A stretch of 64,000 nucleotides of DNA from Hyphomicrobiales bacterium (GCA_900470195.1 UEIJ01000007.1:1-64000), one strand, 5' to 3'. Positions 36,275-47,190 are shown, counted from the stretch's first letter. A program made the numbers and translations. Notes: generated by a model from the sequence alone, not told the origin.

Positions 36275-36922
36275 TCAATCCGGCACGTCCCAGCCCTGAA
36301 CGATCAGTTCCGGCCAGAATTGCAGCGCACGGGCAGCCTTGATTTCATGCGTTTCGCGGTTATCGATGGCACGATTGGGCCGAATGCGAAATGAAAAAAT
36401 ATCGTCGAGGCCGAAAGGAGCGTGGATGAGCAGCCCGCCCTCGGCCGTCTCGCCGTCCTTTGCCAGCCGCACGCCCACACAATGGGCAATCGTCGAATAG
36501 CGTTCTATCGATTCGGTCGCGGAAAGAAGCGGCGGATAAGGCTTTCCGAATCGTTTTTCGAACCACAGATGCACTCGTGCCTGATTGCGTATCTCGACTG
36601 GAAGCGGAAAATCGCGAAAGATTTCAGCGCCGCGCGCGATAACCGCATCCTCCGCCTCCCAGGAAAGATCGCTGCCGTCGAAATAGATGATGTCGAGATC
36701 CTTGATTCCATGCAGGTTCGGTCGCCTGGTCAGCCGGTTCCAGATGGTGTTGTAAAGCGCGCCCGAAACGAGCCAGAACTCGGACGCCTTTCCGCCCAGC
36801 TCTTGCAGCCGATGCAGCGCCTCCGTCAGCATCGGGCTTTCCAGCACCATCCGCGAAAAGATATTCCGCTGCTGTGAGGGCGAGAGACCAGCATGGCGCA
36901 AATGGTTCGACAGTACTTTCAT
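36275..36922 (-). CDS. Nucleotidyltransferase-fold family protein (215 aa)
   Basis: Belongs to the alphaproteobacterial nucleotidyltransferase-like family (COG3575 type). FWLVSGALYNTIWNRLT is followed by HGIKDLDIIYFDGSDLSWEA, with the Asp-x-Asp metal pair of the fold, and ARVHLWFEKRFGKPYP. The start is placed at ATG 36922, overlapping the LysR stop by 4 bp (ATGA), not at the longer frame to 37024 that lies inside the LysR gene. Coupling to a LysR regulator is unusual. Substrate is unknown. Confidence 0.85.
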   Translation of the reverse strand: MKVLSNHLRHAGLSPSQQRNIFSRMVLESPMLTEALHRLQELGGKASEFWLVSGALYNTIWNRLTRRPNLHGIKDLDIIYFDGSDLSWEAEDAVIARGAEIFRDFPLPVEIRNQARVHLWFEKRFGKPYPPLLSATESIERYSTIAHCVGVRLAKDGETAEGGLLIHAPFGLDDIFSFRIRPNRAIDNRETHEIKAARALQFWPELIVQGWDVPD

Positions 36923-37815
36923 TGACTGCTTCCATGACGATAAAAATTGATGAAAGCGCGCAACGCCGGGCGCATCTGGCGGCGGCTTGGATAATAGAGA
37001 TAAAGCCCCGCGAAAGGCTGACACCAGTCTTTCAGAACCCGGACAAGACGTCCTTCCGCTAAAGCGTCATGCACATAGGCCTCGAACAGATAGGCAAGCC
37101 CGGTACCGTTCAAAGCTGCTTCGAGAATAACCCTGTCGTCATTGACGATCAAAGGTCCTTCTATGGCGATTTCCTGCGCTTCGCCCGCCTTTTCAAATTC
37201 CCAGCGATAGGTTCGCCCGCTGGGAAACCGATGGCGGATGCAGGCGTGATGCAGAAGATCGCGCGGTTCGACAGGAGCCGGACGGTTCGCAAAATAAGCC
37301 GGGGCTGCGACGATTGCCGCACGCACATTGCCGGTTAACCGCGTTGCAATCATATCCGCTTCGAGACTTTCGCCAAGGCGCACGCCTGCATCGAAGCCCG
37401 CCGCTACGATATCGGTGAAGCCATTTTCCACCCGCAAGTCGAGCGTGATATCGGGATAGGCTCTGGCGAACTCGCCCAGACGCGGCGCAATGACAAGCTG
37501 TGCCGCCACATAGGGCGCAGTGATGCGCAGCACCCCTGACGGGCGATCCCGCGAATCGACCGCCGCACCCAAAGCCGCATTGATCTCCTCAAGCGCCGGC
37601 GCCAGTCTCTCCAGCAATTGCCGCCCGGCTTCCGTCGGCGCGACGCTGCGCGTTGTGCGGGCCAGAAGGCGTACGCCCAGACTGTCCTCCAGCGCGGCCA
37701 CCGCATGGCTGACGGCTGAGGGGGCAATCGCCAATTCCCGCGCCGCGCCGCGAAAACTTCCATGCGCGGCAACAGCGGCAAGAACGGCAAGCTGTGACAG
37801 TTGGCTTCGATTCAT
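36919..37815 (-). CDS. LysR-family transcriptional regulator (298 aa)
   Basis: N-terminal winged helix-turn-helix (LAVLAAVAAHGSFRGAAREL, then SAVSHAVAALEDSLGVRLLA, residues 8-55) followed by a LysR substrate-binding domain (~90-295). It is divergent from the aldo/keto reductase gene at 38003 across 187 bp, the classic arrangement for a LysR activator and its target. The nucleotidyltransferase gene downstream overlaps by 4 bp. The inducer is unknown. Confidence 0.93.
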   Translation of the reverse strand: MNRSQLSQLAVLAAVAAHGSFRGAARELAIAPSAVSHAVAALEDSLGVRLLARTTRSVAPTEAGRQLLERLAPALEEINAALGAAVDSRDRPSGVLRITAPYVAAQLVIAPRLGEFARAYPDITLDLRVENGFTDIVAAGFDAGVRLGESLEADMIATRLTGNVRAAIVAAPAYFANRPAPVEPRDLLHHACIRHRFPSGRTYRWEFEKAGEAQEIAIEGPLIVNDDRVILEAALNGTGLAYLFEAYVHDALAEGRLVRVLKDWCQPFAGLYLYYPSRRQMRPALRAFINFYRHGSSQ

Positions 37816-37867
37816 TGTTATAAATTACAGAACAAGCCGTGAAAATAAATCGGTATTATCGAACTGA

Positions 37868-38983
<1,116 letters not shown>

Positions 38984-38995
38984 TCAAAATATGCC

Positions 38996-39028
38996 AAAAA
39001 AAGGGAGCCTCTCGGGCTCCCTTTTTTT
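38996..39028. terminator. Bidirectional rho-independent terminator
   Basis: Stem AAAAGGGAGCC / GGCTCCCTTTT with a 5-nt loop and A/T runs on both sides, lying between the convergent aldo/keto reductase and MFS genes. Confidence 0.9.
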
Positions 39029-40238
39029 ACATCCTGCGCAAAGCTGGCGGTGCGAGTGTCAGAAGCCCGGCCAATGTCATGGCAAAGCCGACCCAGAGCG
39101 GCGCATGAAGGCTATACCCGGCCTCCATTGCCTGTCCGCCAACCCACGGCCCCAGCCCGAGGCCGATATTGATGACCGAAGCGTGCATCGCGTTTACCAG
39201 CGCGCCCGGATGTGCGATCCGCATCACCCGCGCGATGAAGGCCGGATTGAGCGCAATCCCCGTCAGGCCGATCATCACGATGGCGAGGATTGCAGCGGGC
39301 TTCAACTCTGCGAAAAGCGCGAAGATCAGCATGGCCGACAGCATGAACAGGATACCGATAGCGATAGTCGGGATCGTATGGCGATCGGCGAACCGCCCGG
39401 TAACATAGTTTCCGATGATATTGGCGCCGCCATAGACTGCCAGCAGCAATGGCACCTGCATCGCCGAAAAGCCGGCAAGCCGCGTCGTGATCGGCGACAG
39501 ATAGCTGTAGACGGCGAAGGAGGAGCCGATGACGAGCGCGCTTGTGGCGTAGGCAGCCCAGAGTTTCGGCTTGCGCATTTCGTTCAGTTCGGAACGCAGA
39601 TCGGCCTGCGGCGCATCAGGCGACGACTCAATCTTGATTGCAATGACAAGAGCGCAGACCAGAATCAGAACCACAATGGCCCAGAAGCTCGCCCGCCAGC
39701 CGAACGCATTGGTGATTGCGGTTGCTATGGGCACACCGAAGACGGTGCAAAGCATGAGGCCCGCAAAAACGAGCGACGAGGCGCGCCCGCGCAGTTCCGG
39801 CCCGACGAGCTGCGCCGTTATGGCCAGCATCAACCCGAAGCTTGTCGCCGCCGCCATGCCGGTCAGGACGCGGGCAACGAGCAAGACCTGAAAACTGCTG
39901 GTGGACGCCGCAACGCTTTGCGCCGCCGCATAGAAGACCAGCAGAAGCAGGAGTCCCCGCTTGTTCTCAATCTTCAGCGCCAAAAACAGTATCGTTACCA
40001 ACGGCCCGCCCACCATCATGCCAAGCGCATAGAGCGATATCAGATTGCCGATATCGGCAATGGAGCGGCCGAACGCCTGCTGAAGCGAAGGCAACATGCC
40101 GGAAATCATCAATTCCGAAGTTGTGAGCGCAAAAACACCGAGACTGAGGCAATAGACAACCAGCGGGATCGCGCGCGCCTTTTTTGCAGGCACAGCTACC
40201 CCTTCCGCCGCAAGGGCAGATTCGCACGTATCGTTCAT
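39027..40238 (-). CDS. MFS efflux transporter, AraJ/DHA1-like (403 aa)
   Basis: Twelve-helix major facilitator. Helix 1 is PLVVYCLSLGVFALTTSELM, motif A-like loops are present between helices 2-3 and 8-9 (GRFADRHTIPT), and GRASSLVFAGLMLCTVFGVP is in helix 5, as in drug or arabinose efflux proteins. A ~20-residue cytoplasmic leader precedes helix 1. It is divergent from a TetR regulator with a palindrome between, so it is probably repressed by it and induced by the exported compound, whose identity is unknown. Confidence 0.92.
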   Translation of the reverse strand: MNDTCESALAAEGVAVPAKKARAIPLVVYCLSLGVFALTTSELMISGMLPSLQQAFGRSIADIGNLISLYALGMMVGGPLVTILFLALKIENKRGLLLLLVFYAAAQSVAASTSSFQVLLVARVLTGMAAATSFGLMLAITAQLVGPELRGRASSLVFAGLMLCTVFGVPIATAITNAFGWRASFWAIVVLILVCALVIAIKIESSPDAPQADLRSELNEMRKPKLWAAYATSALVIGSSFAVYSYLSPITTRLAGFSAMQVPLLLAVYGGANIIGNYVTGRFADRHTIPTIAIGILFMLSAMLIFALFAELKPAAILAIVMIGLTGIALNPAFIARVMRIAHPGALVNAMHASVINIGLGLGPWVGGQAMEAGYSLHAPLWVGFAMTLAGLLTLAPPALRRM

Positions 40239-40262
40239 GGGACGAATCCTATTTATGTAGTG

Positions 40263-40278
40263 TAGATTACATAATCTA
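40263..40278. promoter_or_regulatory. Palindromic operator between MFS and tetR genes
   Basis: TAGATTA-CA-TAATCTA, 7-bp perfect arms, in the middle of the 102-bp divergent intergenic region. The size and symmetry suit a TetR dimer, and TGTAGTGTA at 40256-40264 next to it may be part of the same site. Confidence 0.6.
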
Positions 40279-40340
40279 TTATCACCTTGCCCCCAACGGT
40301 CAAGAGAATTATATAGGGAAGACTACAGAAAGGGAGAAAA

Positions 40341-40961
40341 ATGGTTCCACGCGGACGCCCGCGCAGCTTCGACCGAGATGCCGCGCTGGAAAAGGTGATG
40401 AAGGTTTTCTGGGCCAAGGGCTATGAATGCGCCCAGATCAACGATTTCACGACCGCCATCGGCATCACCCCGCCAAGCTTCTATGCCGCCTTTGGCAACA
40501 AGGAGCAGGCGTTTCGTGAGGCTGTCGATTATTATCGCCGCACCATCGGTGCAGCCCCTTTCGACGCGCTTGAAAATGCGCCAGCCATTCAGGACGGCTT
40601 GCGCCAATGGCTGGAATTGAGTGCAGACAGCGCATTCGCCTGCCCGGCGGGCGGCTGCATGATCAGCGTCAGCTCGATCCAATGCAAACCTGAAAATGTG
40701 CCTGTGAAGGAATTTCTCCAGGCTATCCGCCACGCCAATCATGAGCGGCTTTTCAAGCGTTTGAAACGGGCTATCGATGCCGGTGACTTACCTCCGCATG
40801 CCGATATTGCGCAGATGACCGAATTCTACCACATGATCCAGCAGAGCATCTCTTTTGAAGCCCGCGACGGCAATTCACGCGCCGCGGTGCAAAAGATCAT
40901 CGATATGGCGATGCTTGCCATGCCTGTCCGTGCAACCGGCCAGCCTGATCTCGTCAATTGA
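40341..40961 (+). CDS. TetR-family transcriptional repressor (206 aa)
   Basis: N-terminal TetR helix-turn-helix (RSFDRDAALEKVMKVFWAKG, then TAIGITPPSFYAAFGNKEQAF, residues 9-55) and a C-terminal helical ligand domain (CPAGGCMISVSS ... KRAIDAGDLPPHAD) like that of the AcrR/YxaF group. The start ATG follows AAAGGGAG. It is divergent from the MFS efflux gene, which it probably represses through the palindrome at 40263-40278. Its 3' end overlaps the convergent pheC-like gene by 8 bp. Confidence 0.93.
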   Translation: MVPRGRPRSFDRDAALEKVMKVFWAKGYECAQINDFTTAIGITPPSFYAAFGNKEQAFREAVDYYRRTIGAAPFDALENAPAIQDGLRQWLELSADSAFACPAGGCMISVSSIQCKPENVPVKEFLQAIRHANHERLFKRLKRAIDAGDLPPHADIAQMTEFYHMIQQSISFEARDGNSRAAVQKIIDMAMLAMPVRATGQPDLVN

Positions 40962-41736
40962 TCCACTTGTCACGGATTGCATCGAAACTGCCGTCCTGTT
41001 TCGACAGGTCGATCCACTGGTCGACGAAAGCAGCCCAGTAGGGATCACGCTGAATCCAGTAGGCTTTTTCGATATGATTGAAGGGTTTAGCGACATCAAC
41101 AGCGCACAGGATGCCGGGGCGCAGCTTCTGCTGATAGTGCGTTTCCGCCCCGTCGGTAATCATCACGTCGCCTTCCCCGGCTGCGAGCGCGTCAAAGATG
41201 CTTTTATTGTCCTTCCATGCGATGATTTGCGCCTGTTTGATATTGTCGCGCACGAATACAGAATTCGTGCCGCCCGGATTGGCGATAACCTTCACACCGG
41301 GCTTATCTATCTCGGCTATTGTCCTGTATTTATCCTTGTCTGCACAGCGTGCAATCGGAGCCTTCCCGTCCTCCAGATAGGGATGGGAAAACAGCCCGAT
41401 CTTTTGCCGTTCCAGCGTGATCGAAACACCGCCCATCGCGATGTCGAACCTGTCGGCGCGAAAATCCTGGGTGAGCACCGGCCACGATGTTTCGACGATT
41501 TCCAGACGGACACCCAGGGACTTTGCGAGACTGTGTGCCTGATCGATATCAAGCCCGGTAAATTCTCCGGTTTTCGGATCTTTGAAGCTGAACGGACTGT
41601 AATCGCCCGGCGTGCCGACTTTCAGAACTCCGCGGGCAATGATTTGATCCAGCTTCGATTGCGGCTCTGCCGCGCTGGAGCACAATCCCGAAAGAGAAAA
41701 TAAAAACAAAATCAAAACAACATGAAAATAGCGCAT
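40954..41736 (-). CDS. pheC: Periplasmic cyclohexadienyl dehydratase-like protein
   Basis: Solute-binding-protein fold enzyme resembling PheC, which turns prephenate into phenylpyruvate or arogenate into phenylalanine in the periplasm. There is a signal peptide (to about SSAAEP). Hallmarks are ARGVLKVGTPGDYSPFSF, DIAMGGVSITLERQK, PIARCADKDKYRTI, IANPGGTNSVFVRDNIKQA and VMITDGAETHYQQK. These track PheC closely along the whole 260 aa, unlike ordinary amino-acid-binding proteins. A transport binding protein is the alternative. No transporter genes are adjacent. The upstream 130 bp is AT-rich, likely promoter. Confidence 0.75.
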   Translation of the reverse strand: MRYFHVVLILFLFSLSGLCSSAAEPQSKLDQIIARGVLKVGTPGDYSPFSFKDPKTGEFTGLDIDQAHSLAKSLGVRLEIVETSWPVLTQDFRADRFDIAMGGVSITLERQKIGLFSHPYLEDGKAPIARCADKDKYRTIAEIDKPGVKVIANPGGTNSVFVRDNIKQAQIIAWKDNKSIFDALAAGEGDVMITDGAETHYQQKLRPGILCAVDVAKPFNHIEKAYWIQRDPYWAAFVDQWIDLSKQDGSFDAIRDKWIN

Positions 41737-41809
41737 ATCTATCCTATTGCAGTATTGTTAAATTCAAAAATATATTGAATAATTCGGTTATTATATTTGT
41801 AAATAAAAA

Positions 41810-41843
41810 AAACGCCAGTCTGAATTCATCAGACTGGCGTTTT
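41810..41843 (-). terminator. pheT terminator
   Basis: 13-bp perfect stem AACGCCAGTCTGA / TCAGACTGGCGTT with a short loop and flanking A/T runs, 24 bp after the pheT stop. Confidence 0.9.
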
Positions 41844-41866
41844 CATCTTCATCACGTTTCCGATCT

Positions 41867-44281
41867 TTACCCGCGAAGGACGCCGCCGGTCTGCTTGGCG
41901 ACGCTTGCCACGACCTGCTTCGACAGTGCTTCCAGATCGTCATCGGTCAATGTGCGTTCCTGCGGCTGCAACAGCACTTCAACCGCAATCGACTTCTTGC
42001 CTTCGCCAAGCGTGCTGCCCGTGAAGATGTCGAACACCTGCACGCCCACGATCAGCTTCTTGTCGGCAGAGGAAACCGCCTTCACGACATTTCCGGCTTC
42101 GATGGTCGCATCCACCACGAACGCATAGTCACGTTTCAGGCTCTGGAACTGTGAGAGGTTCAAAGCAGGCTTGGTGCGGGTCGCTTTTGCCTTCGGTTCA
42201 GGGATCGCATCGATATAGATTTCGAAGCCGCAGAGCGCGCCGGAGACATCAAGCGCTTCCAGTGCATCGGGGTGGAACTCGCCGAAATAGCCCAGCACCA
42301 CCTTGGGACCGAGCTTCAGCGTACCCGAACGGCCCGGATGGAACCATTCCGGTCCACCGGCTTCTATCTGGATGCGATCTACCGGCGCACCGGCTGCTTC
42401 CAGTGCCGCCAGCGCATCCGCCTTGGCATCGAACACACCGACGGGGGCCGCATTGCCAGCCCAGAAACGGCCCGAGCCGTCAACCTTGGCCGTGCCGCGG
42501 CGCACGCCGCCCGCAACGCGACGCTGCTTATCGGGCGTATCGCCTTCGTAGATGCCAGAGACCTCGAACAGCGCCGTATCGCCGAAGCCGCGATCCGCAT
42601 TGCGCTGCGCTGCAGCCAAGAGGCCCGGCAGAAGCGATGGGCGCATGTCCGACATGTCGGCTGCAATCGGGTTGGCAAGTTTCAGCTCCGGCGTGCCGCC
42701 ACCGAAGATTTTTGCCTGTGCTTCGGAAATGAAGGAATAGGTCACCGCCTCCATCATGCCACGCGATGCCAGCATACGCCGCGCATGACGCGTGCGGATC
42801 TGCAGCGTCGTCAGGATACGGCCATTGACCGCGCCGTGGCTTGGCAGCGGCTGCGGATCAATCCGGTTGATGCCGTGAATGCGCATGACTTCTTCAACGA
42901 GGTCGGCCTTGCCTTCCACATCGCCGCGCCATGACGGAACGATTGCCTTGATCACCTTGCCGTCACCTTCCGCGCCGAAACCCAGACGCTTCAGAATATC
43001 GAGCGACGTTTCGTAAGGAACGTCGATACCCGTCAGGCGCTTGACTTCCGATACCGGGAAATCGATCACGCGCGGCTCTGGCTTGCTGTAGCCAACCACG
43101 TCGAGAACTGTCGGCTCGCCGCCACAGAGTTCCAGCACCAGCTTGGTCGCAATTTCTGCACCCGGAACCATCATTTCCGGATCGACGCCACGCTCGAAGC
43201 GATAGCGCGCATCGGTGACGATACCGAGTTCGCGACCCGTGCGTGCAATCATGCGCGGGTCCCAAAGTGCGGACTCGATCAGCACATCCACCGTATTTTC
43301 ATCGCAGCCGGAATGTTCACCGCCCATGATGCCGGCAATCGATTCGGGGCCGTTTTCGTCGGCGATCACATACATGCCCGGCTTGAATTTATATTCACGC
43401 TGATCAAGGCCGAGAATGGTTTCGCCATCCCTGGCCGCACGCACCGTCAGATTGCCCTTGACCTTGGCCGCGTCGAAGACGTGCAGCGGACGGCCCTGAT
43501 CGAAGGTCACATAGTTGGTTATGTCCACCAGCGCGTTGATCGGGCGCAGGCCGATGGCCTTTAAACGCTGCTGCATCCATTTCGGGCTGGGGCCGTTCTT
43601 GACGCCCTTGACCATGCGCAGCGCAAAGCCGGTGCAGAACGGATTTTCCGCGTCCTGATCGAGAACGACCTTGACCGGCGTTTCGCCTTCGCCCGTGATG
43701 GCTTCCGGCAGAGTGTTCTTGAGTGTGCCGAGACCGGCTGCGGCAAGATCGCGTGCAATGCCATGAATGCCCGTGCAGTCGGCCCGGTTCGGGGTCAGAC
43801 CGATTTCGATCACCGCGTCATCCAAACCCGCATAGGTCGCGAAGCTGGTGCCGACCGGAGCATCTTCCGGCAGGTCGATAATGCCGTTGTGCTCGTCGGA
43901 AAGTTCAAGCTCGCGCTCCGAGCACATCATGCCAAAACTTTCGACACCGCGAATTTTGCCGACGGAAAGCGTGACATCAAGACCCGGAACATAGTCGCCT
44001 GGACGGCCCAGAACACCCACCAGACCGGCGCGGGCATTCGGCGCGCCGCAGACGACCTGAACCGGCTTGCCGTCGCCCGTGTCGACGGAAAGCACGCGCA
44101 GCTTGTCGGCGTCCGGATGCTGAACTGCTGTCAGGACCTTCGCGATCTTGAAAGCCTTGAAGGCGGCGCGGTCATCGACCGATTCCACTTCAAGACCGAT
44201 ATCGGTCAGTTTTTCGACGATCTGTTCCAGCGTCGCATCGGTTTCAAGGTGATCCTTGAGCCAGGAAAGCGTGAATTTCAT
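41867..44281 (-). CDS. pheT: Phenylalanyl-tRNA synthetase beta subunit
   Basis: Beta chain of the alpha2-beta2 enzyme, 804 aa, full length. It begins [20 protein letters not shown] and has the tRNA-binding OB domain ([20 protein letters not shown]), the B3/B4 editing region (~210-390, [11 protein letters not shown] and [11 protein letters not shown]), the B5 domain and the C-terminal anticodon-binding FDX-ACB domain ([20 protein letters not shown]). It lies 21 bp after pheS in the same transcript and ends at a strong terminator. It charges tRNA-Phe in the cytoplasm together with PheS. Confidence 0.98.
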   Translation of the reverse strand: MKFTLSWLKDHLETDATLEQIVEKLTDIGLEVESVDDRAAFKAFKIAKVLTAVQHPDADKLRVLSVDTGDGKPVQVVCGAPNARAGLVGVLGRPGDYVPGLDVTLSVGKIRGVESFGMMCSERELELSDEHNGIIDLPEDAPVGTSFATYAGLDDAVIEIGLTPNRADCTGIHGIARDLAAAGLGTLKNTLPEAITGEGETPVKVVLDQDAENPFCTGFALRMVKGVKNGPSPKWMQQRLKAIGLRPINALVDITNYVTFDQGRPLHVFDAAKVKGNLTVRAARDGETILGLDQREYKFKPGMYVIADENGPESIAGIMGGEHSGCDENTVDVLIESALWDPRMIARTGRELGIVTDARYRFERGVDPEMMVPGAEIATKLVLELCGGEPTVLDVVGYSKPEPRVIDFPVSEVKRLTGIDVPYETSLDILKRLGFGAEGDGKVIKAIVPSWRGDVEGKADLVEEVMRIHGINRIDPQPLPSHGAVNGRILTTLQIRTRHARRMLASRGMMEAVTYSFISEAQAKIFGGGTPELKLANPIAADMSDMRPSLLPGLLAAAQRNADRGFGDTALFEVSGIYEGDTPDKQRRVAGGVRRGTAKVDGSGRFWAGNAAPVGVFDAKADALAALEAAGAPVDRIQIEAGGPEWFHPGRSGTLKLGPKVVLGYFGEFHPDALEALDVSGALCGFEIYIDAIPEPKAKATRTKPALNLSQFQSLKRDYAFVVDATIEAGNVVKAVSSADKKLIVGVQVFDIFTGSTLGEGKKSIAVEVLLQPQERTLTDDDLEALSKQVVASVAKQTGGVLRG

Positions 44282-44302
44282 TTGTTTTGTCCCTTCCTGT
44301 CC

Positions 44303-45412
44303 TTACGCGCTCAATCCGCCGAAAAGCGTCGGAATGTCGAGCGGACGGAAACCGTAATGTTCGATCCAGCGCACATCGGCGTCGAAGAAGGCGCGCAGAT
44401 CGGGCATGCCATATTTCAGCATGGCGATGCGGTCGATACCCATGCCCCAGGCAAAGCCCTGATAGACATCCGGATCGTAGCCGGAAGCGCGCAGCACGTT
44501 GGGATGCACCATGCCGCAGCCCAGAATTTCGAGCCAGTCATTGCCTTCTCCGAACTTCACATGCGGACCGGAACGGTCGCACTGGATGTCAACTTCGACC
44601 GATGGCTCGGTGAACGGGAAAAAGCTCGGACGCATGCGCATCTTGACCGAAGGCACTTCAAAGAAGGCCTTGCAGAATTCTTCCAGGACCCACTTCATGT
44701 TGGCGACATTGGCCGACTTGTCGACCACCAGACCCTCGACCTGATGGAACATCGGCGAATGGGTGGCATCGGAATCCATGCGATAGGTTTTTCCGGGGAT
44801 GACGATGCGGATCGGCTCGTCGCGACCTTCCTTGTCGCGGATGGCGGCGAACTTCTCCATCGTGTGCACCTGCACCGGCGAGGTGTGCGTGCGCAGAAGC
44901 TTGCGCTCGCCCTTCTCATCCGCATTGAAGAAAAAGGTGTCGTGCATCTCGCGTGCCGGATGCCCTTCCGGGAAATTCAGCGCAGTGAAATTGTAATAGT
45001 CGGTTTCGATATCCGGACCTTCGGCAATTGAGAAACCCATATCGGCGAAGATTGCCGTGATCTCGTCGATCACCTGTGAAATCGGATGGATGCGACCGCG
45101 CGATGCAGCACTTTCGCGAACAGGAAGCGTCACATCGACCTTTTCGCGCTCAAGACGCGCTGCAATCGCCTGACGGCGCAGTTCGGTCTTGCGCTCGGTC
45201 AGCGCTTCGGTAACCCGGTTCTTCAAGCCGTTGATGGCCGGTCCCTGCGCCTGGCGCTCTTCGGGCGTCATGCTGCCCAGCGTCTTCAGCTTTTCCGAAA
45301 CCGAACCCTTCTTGCCAAGGGCTGCGACACGCACAGCTTCAATCGCCGGCTCGTCAGACGCAGCCGCGATGTCTTCAAGAATCTGCCGTTCGAGTTGTTC
45401 TAGATCACTCAT
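44303..45412 (-). CDS. pheS: Phenylalanyl-tRNA synthetase alpha subunit
   Basis: Catalytic subunit, 369 aa. It has an N-terminal coiled coil (~1-90) and then the class-II core with motif 2 ([32 protein letters not shown]) and motif 3 ([18 protein letters not shown]). PVHPNVLR-like [20 protein letters not shown] is typical. The ribosome site AGGGA lies inside a copy of the repeated ~39-bp leader element that ends 8 bp before the ATG. It precedes pheT in one transcript. In relatives the operon is linked to infC-rpmI-rplT, as here. Confidence 0.98.
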   Translation of the reverse strand: MSDLEQLERQILEDIAAASDEPAIEAVRVAALGKKGSVSEKLKTLGSMTPEERQAQGPAINGLKNRVTEALTERKTELRRQAIAARLEREKVDVTLPVRESAASRGRIHPISQVIDEITAIFADMGFSIAEGPDIETDYYNFTALNFPEGHPAREMHDTFFFNADEKGERKLLRTHTSPVQVHTMEKFAAIRDKEGRDEPIRIVIPGKTYRMDSDATHSPMFHQVEGLVVDKSANVANMKWVLEEFCKAFFEVPSVKMRMRPSFFPFTEPSVEVDIQCDRSGPHVKFGEGNDWLEILGCGMVHPNVLRASGYDPDVYQGFAWGMGIDRIAMLKYGMPDLRAFFDADVRWIEHYGFRPLDIPTLFGGLSA

Positions 45413-45419
45413 TGTTTAA

Positions 45420-45539
45420 ATCCCTGTCGCGCCTGCGGCGCTCCACGCCTCTTGGTTCACATCCCTGGCGTGCCTGCGGCACGCCACGCCTCTTGTTTCG
45501 AGTTCCCTGTTTGCGCCTGCAGCGCTCCACATATTTCGC
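45420..45539. repeat. Three tandem ~39-bp leader repeats before pheS
   Basis: Copies at 45420-45458, 45461-45499 and 45503-45539, period ~41 bp, share CCCTG-N4-GCCTGCGGC, CTCCACGCCTCTTG or slight variants; each can form a small hairpin (GCGCCTGCGGCGC in copy 1). The copy nearest pheS provides its AGGGA ribosome site on the minus strand. A fourth copy lies at 47152-47190 before rpmI. Confidence 0.75.
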
Positions 45540-45563
45540 TTGGCAGCCAAAGAAGCGTTGTCG

Positions 45564-46406
45564 TCACTCTCTTTGACCTGATTGGTGAGACGCATCAAGA
45601 TTGGCGTCAAAAAATTCCATCGCCTGCAAAAGCCGTCTTCCGTCGCCACCGAGAAAAATGCGGCGGAACAGCCTCAAAGGCGCGATGGTAAATCGGAAAA
45701 ATCCGACGATTTTCTTCAGTTCGGGAATCACTGCCGCCGGCGCAACCGTCCGATAGGCCGCGAATGCCCGTTTCGGCGTTTCTGCAAGGCGCGCCTGCGC
45801 GGTGATCTGGAAAAACAGGAGCCAGACATCGCGCGCCTGCGCGGCCGCAAGTGGCATGACGGTTTCCGGTTCCTCCTCGAAATCGAGAAAACCGGCAACG
45901 CCGTTCTTCTCGAAGAAATCACGCGGATGCGGACGCCCGTGGCAAAGCCCGGCCGCATGCGCCTCGCCCAGAGCACGCGCACAATGGACGAGAAGCGCGT
46001 CATGTCCCTGCTGATCGTCGCGGCGCAAGCGGGCAAGCCGATCCTGAATGATCGGTGCAACATCGCTCAGAACCATCACCGCTCCCTGATGGTAGACGAT
46101 CCGGGGCACTTGAAAGCCTGCCTGAAGGAAAGCGGCCATCTTGCGCTCTTCGCGGTCGGCCATGCGCGCCTCACCTTCATCCTTCGGGCTACGCAGGAAC
46201 GGGTAGGGAAGCAGAGGCGAAATCAGGCTGTGCAGGCGCTTCGGGAGCGGGCGTCTTTCGGCATCATAGCGTTTGATCCAGACACGATGACCGCCAATGA
46301 CAGCGCTGGAAATGCGCTTGCCCTGGCTCTGGGCGAGCAGCACCAGCAGGCTGCGGAGATCATCCGCATCCAGATCCAGTCTCAGCTTGCCCGGTTCATC
46401 CTTCAT
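45564..46406 (-). CDS. Protein-kinase-like (lipopolysaccharide kinase-type) protein (280 aa)
   Basis: Resembles small kinases of the KdkA/BUD32/aminoglycoside-phosphotransferase fold. VIGGHRVWIKRYD supplies the ATP-binding lysine region, EERKMAAFLQAGFQVPRIVY follows, the catalytic loop is LCHGRPHPRDFF (HGxxHPxxF, ~155-166) and GFLDFEEEP supplies the metal-binding DFE. A typical catalytic loop reads HGDLHPGN, so the Asp and Asn positions are modified here, leaving activity uncertain. It lies between rplT and pheS on the same strand, where such a gene is not part of the ancestral operon. Substrate is unknown. Confidence 0.7.
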   Translation of the reverse strand: MKDEPGKLRLDLDADDLRSLLVLLAQSQGKRISSAVIGGHRVWIKRYDAERRPLPKRLHSLISPLLPYPFLRSPKDEGEARMADREERKMAAFLQAGFQVPRIVYHQGAVMVLSDVAPIIQDRLARLRRDDQQGHDALLVHCARALGEAHAAGLCHGRPHPRDFFEKNGVAGFLDFEEEPETVMPLAAAQARDVWLLFFQITAQARLAETPKRAFAAYRTVAPAAVIPELKKIVGFFRFTIAPLRLFRRIFLGGDGRRLLQAMEFFDANLDASHQSGQRE

Positions 46407-46435
46407 GCCCGGTTTGAACTCCCGAAAAGCGAAAA

Positions 46436-46460
46436 CCCGCGCCAGCCGAGCCAGCGCGGG
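46436..46460 (-). terminator. rplT terminator
   Basis: Stem CCCGCGC / GCGCGGG with an 11-nt loop that can pair further, followed on the minus strand by TTTTC, 40 bp after the rplT stop. Confidence 0.7.
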
Positions 46461-46500
46461 TCCCCAAAATTATCAATACTGCTTGGGAAAGGCGGCTGGC

Positions 46501-46905
46501 TTAGCGGACAGCGCCTTCAAAAGCGTTCGGCGTCTCGGTGTTCTTGAGGTACTCGAGAGCCTTCTTTGCCGATGCAACCAGCGCACCGAACGCATCCGGT
46601 TCGTGGATTGCGATGTCGGACAGAACCTTGCGGTCGATTTCGATGCCAGCCTTGGCAAGACCGTCGATGAAACGGCCATAGGTCAGGCCCTGCTCGCGGA
46701 CAGCAGCGTTGATGCGCTGAATCCAGAGAGCGCGGAACGAGCGCTTGCGGTTCTTGCGGTCGCGGTAAGCATACTGCTTCGAACGGTCAACTGCAGCCTT
46801 GGCGGTGCGGATGGTGTTCTTGCGACGGCCACGGAAACCAGCAGCCTGATCCAGAACCTTCTTGTGCTTTGCGTGGGCGGTAACGCCGCGTTTTACGCGT
46901 GCCAT
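46501..46905 (-). CDS. rplT: 50S ribosomal protein L20
   Basis: 134-aa primary 23S rRNA-binding protein, early in 50S assembly. It begins [20 protein letters not shown], has the basic N-terminal extension, then [20 protein letters not shown] and [21 protein letters not shown] ribosome site GGAG precedes the start. It is 26 bp after rpmI, cotranscribed. The end is slightly extended ([14 protein letters not shown]) compared with the E. coli protein, as in other alphaproteobacteria. Confidence 0.98.
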   Translation of the reverse strand: MARVKRGVTAHAKHKKVLDQAAGFRGRRKNTIRTAKAAVDRSKQYAYRDRKNRKRSFRALWIQRINAAVREQGLTYGRFIDGLAKAGIEIDRKVLSDIAIHEPDAFGALVASAKKALEYLKNTETPNAFEGAVR

Positions 46906-46931
46906 GTTATGATCTCCTTCTCAGACTAATC

Positions 46932-47132
46932 TTAGAGGCCGTTCGGCAGGAACTGCTTCACGATCTTTGCATCGGCATCGGCGAGAACCATGGTGCCGCG
47001 TGCATCGCGAATGAACTTGTTCGAACGCTTGATCATGCCATGACGCTTACCAGCAGCTGCGGCCTTGACTTTGCCGGTGCCGGTGATCTTGAACCGCTTC
47101 TTGGCGGCCGATTTGGTCTTCATCTTGGGCAT
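46932..47132 (-). CDS. rpmI: 50S ribosomal protein L35
   Basis: 66-aa basic ribosomal protein: [40 protein letters not shown], ending VKQFLPNGL. The start is ATG 47132 with AAGGAG upstream; the longer open frame back to 47279 covers a leader that includes the fourth copy of the repeated element (47152-47190). It is the first of the rpmI-rplT pair. infC, which precedes it in many bacteria, lies ~900 bp upstream, separated by a methyltransferase-family gene. Confidence 0.97.
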   Translation of the reverse strand: MPKMKTKSAAKKRFKITGTGKVKAAAAGKRHGMIKRSNKFIRDARGTMVLADADAKIVKQFLPNGL

Positions 47133-47151
47133 TTTGCTACTCCTTTGTTTA

Positions 47152-47190
47152 GTCCCCGTCGTGCCTGCGGCACTCCACGCCTCTTGCTTT
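47152..47190. repeat. Leader repeat before rpmI (fourth copy)
   Basis: CCCCGTCGTGCCTGCGGCAC followed by TCCACGCCTCTTGCTTT, nearly identical to the tandem copies at 45420-45539. It ends 20 bp before the rpmI start codon, in the same orientation relative to the gene as the pheS-proximal copy. Confidence 0.75.

Noticed and set aside
38991..40265. 424-codon plus-strand frame opposite the MFS gene
   Set aside because: Antisense shadow with low-complexity polar composition; begins in a terminator.
43763..45031. 422-codon plus-strand frame opposite pheT/pheS
   Set aside because: Antisense shadow of two certain genes.
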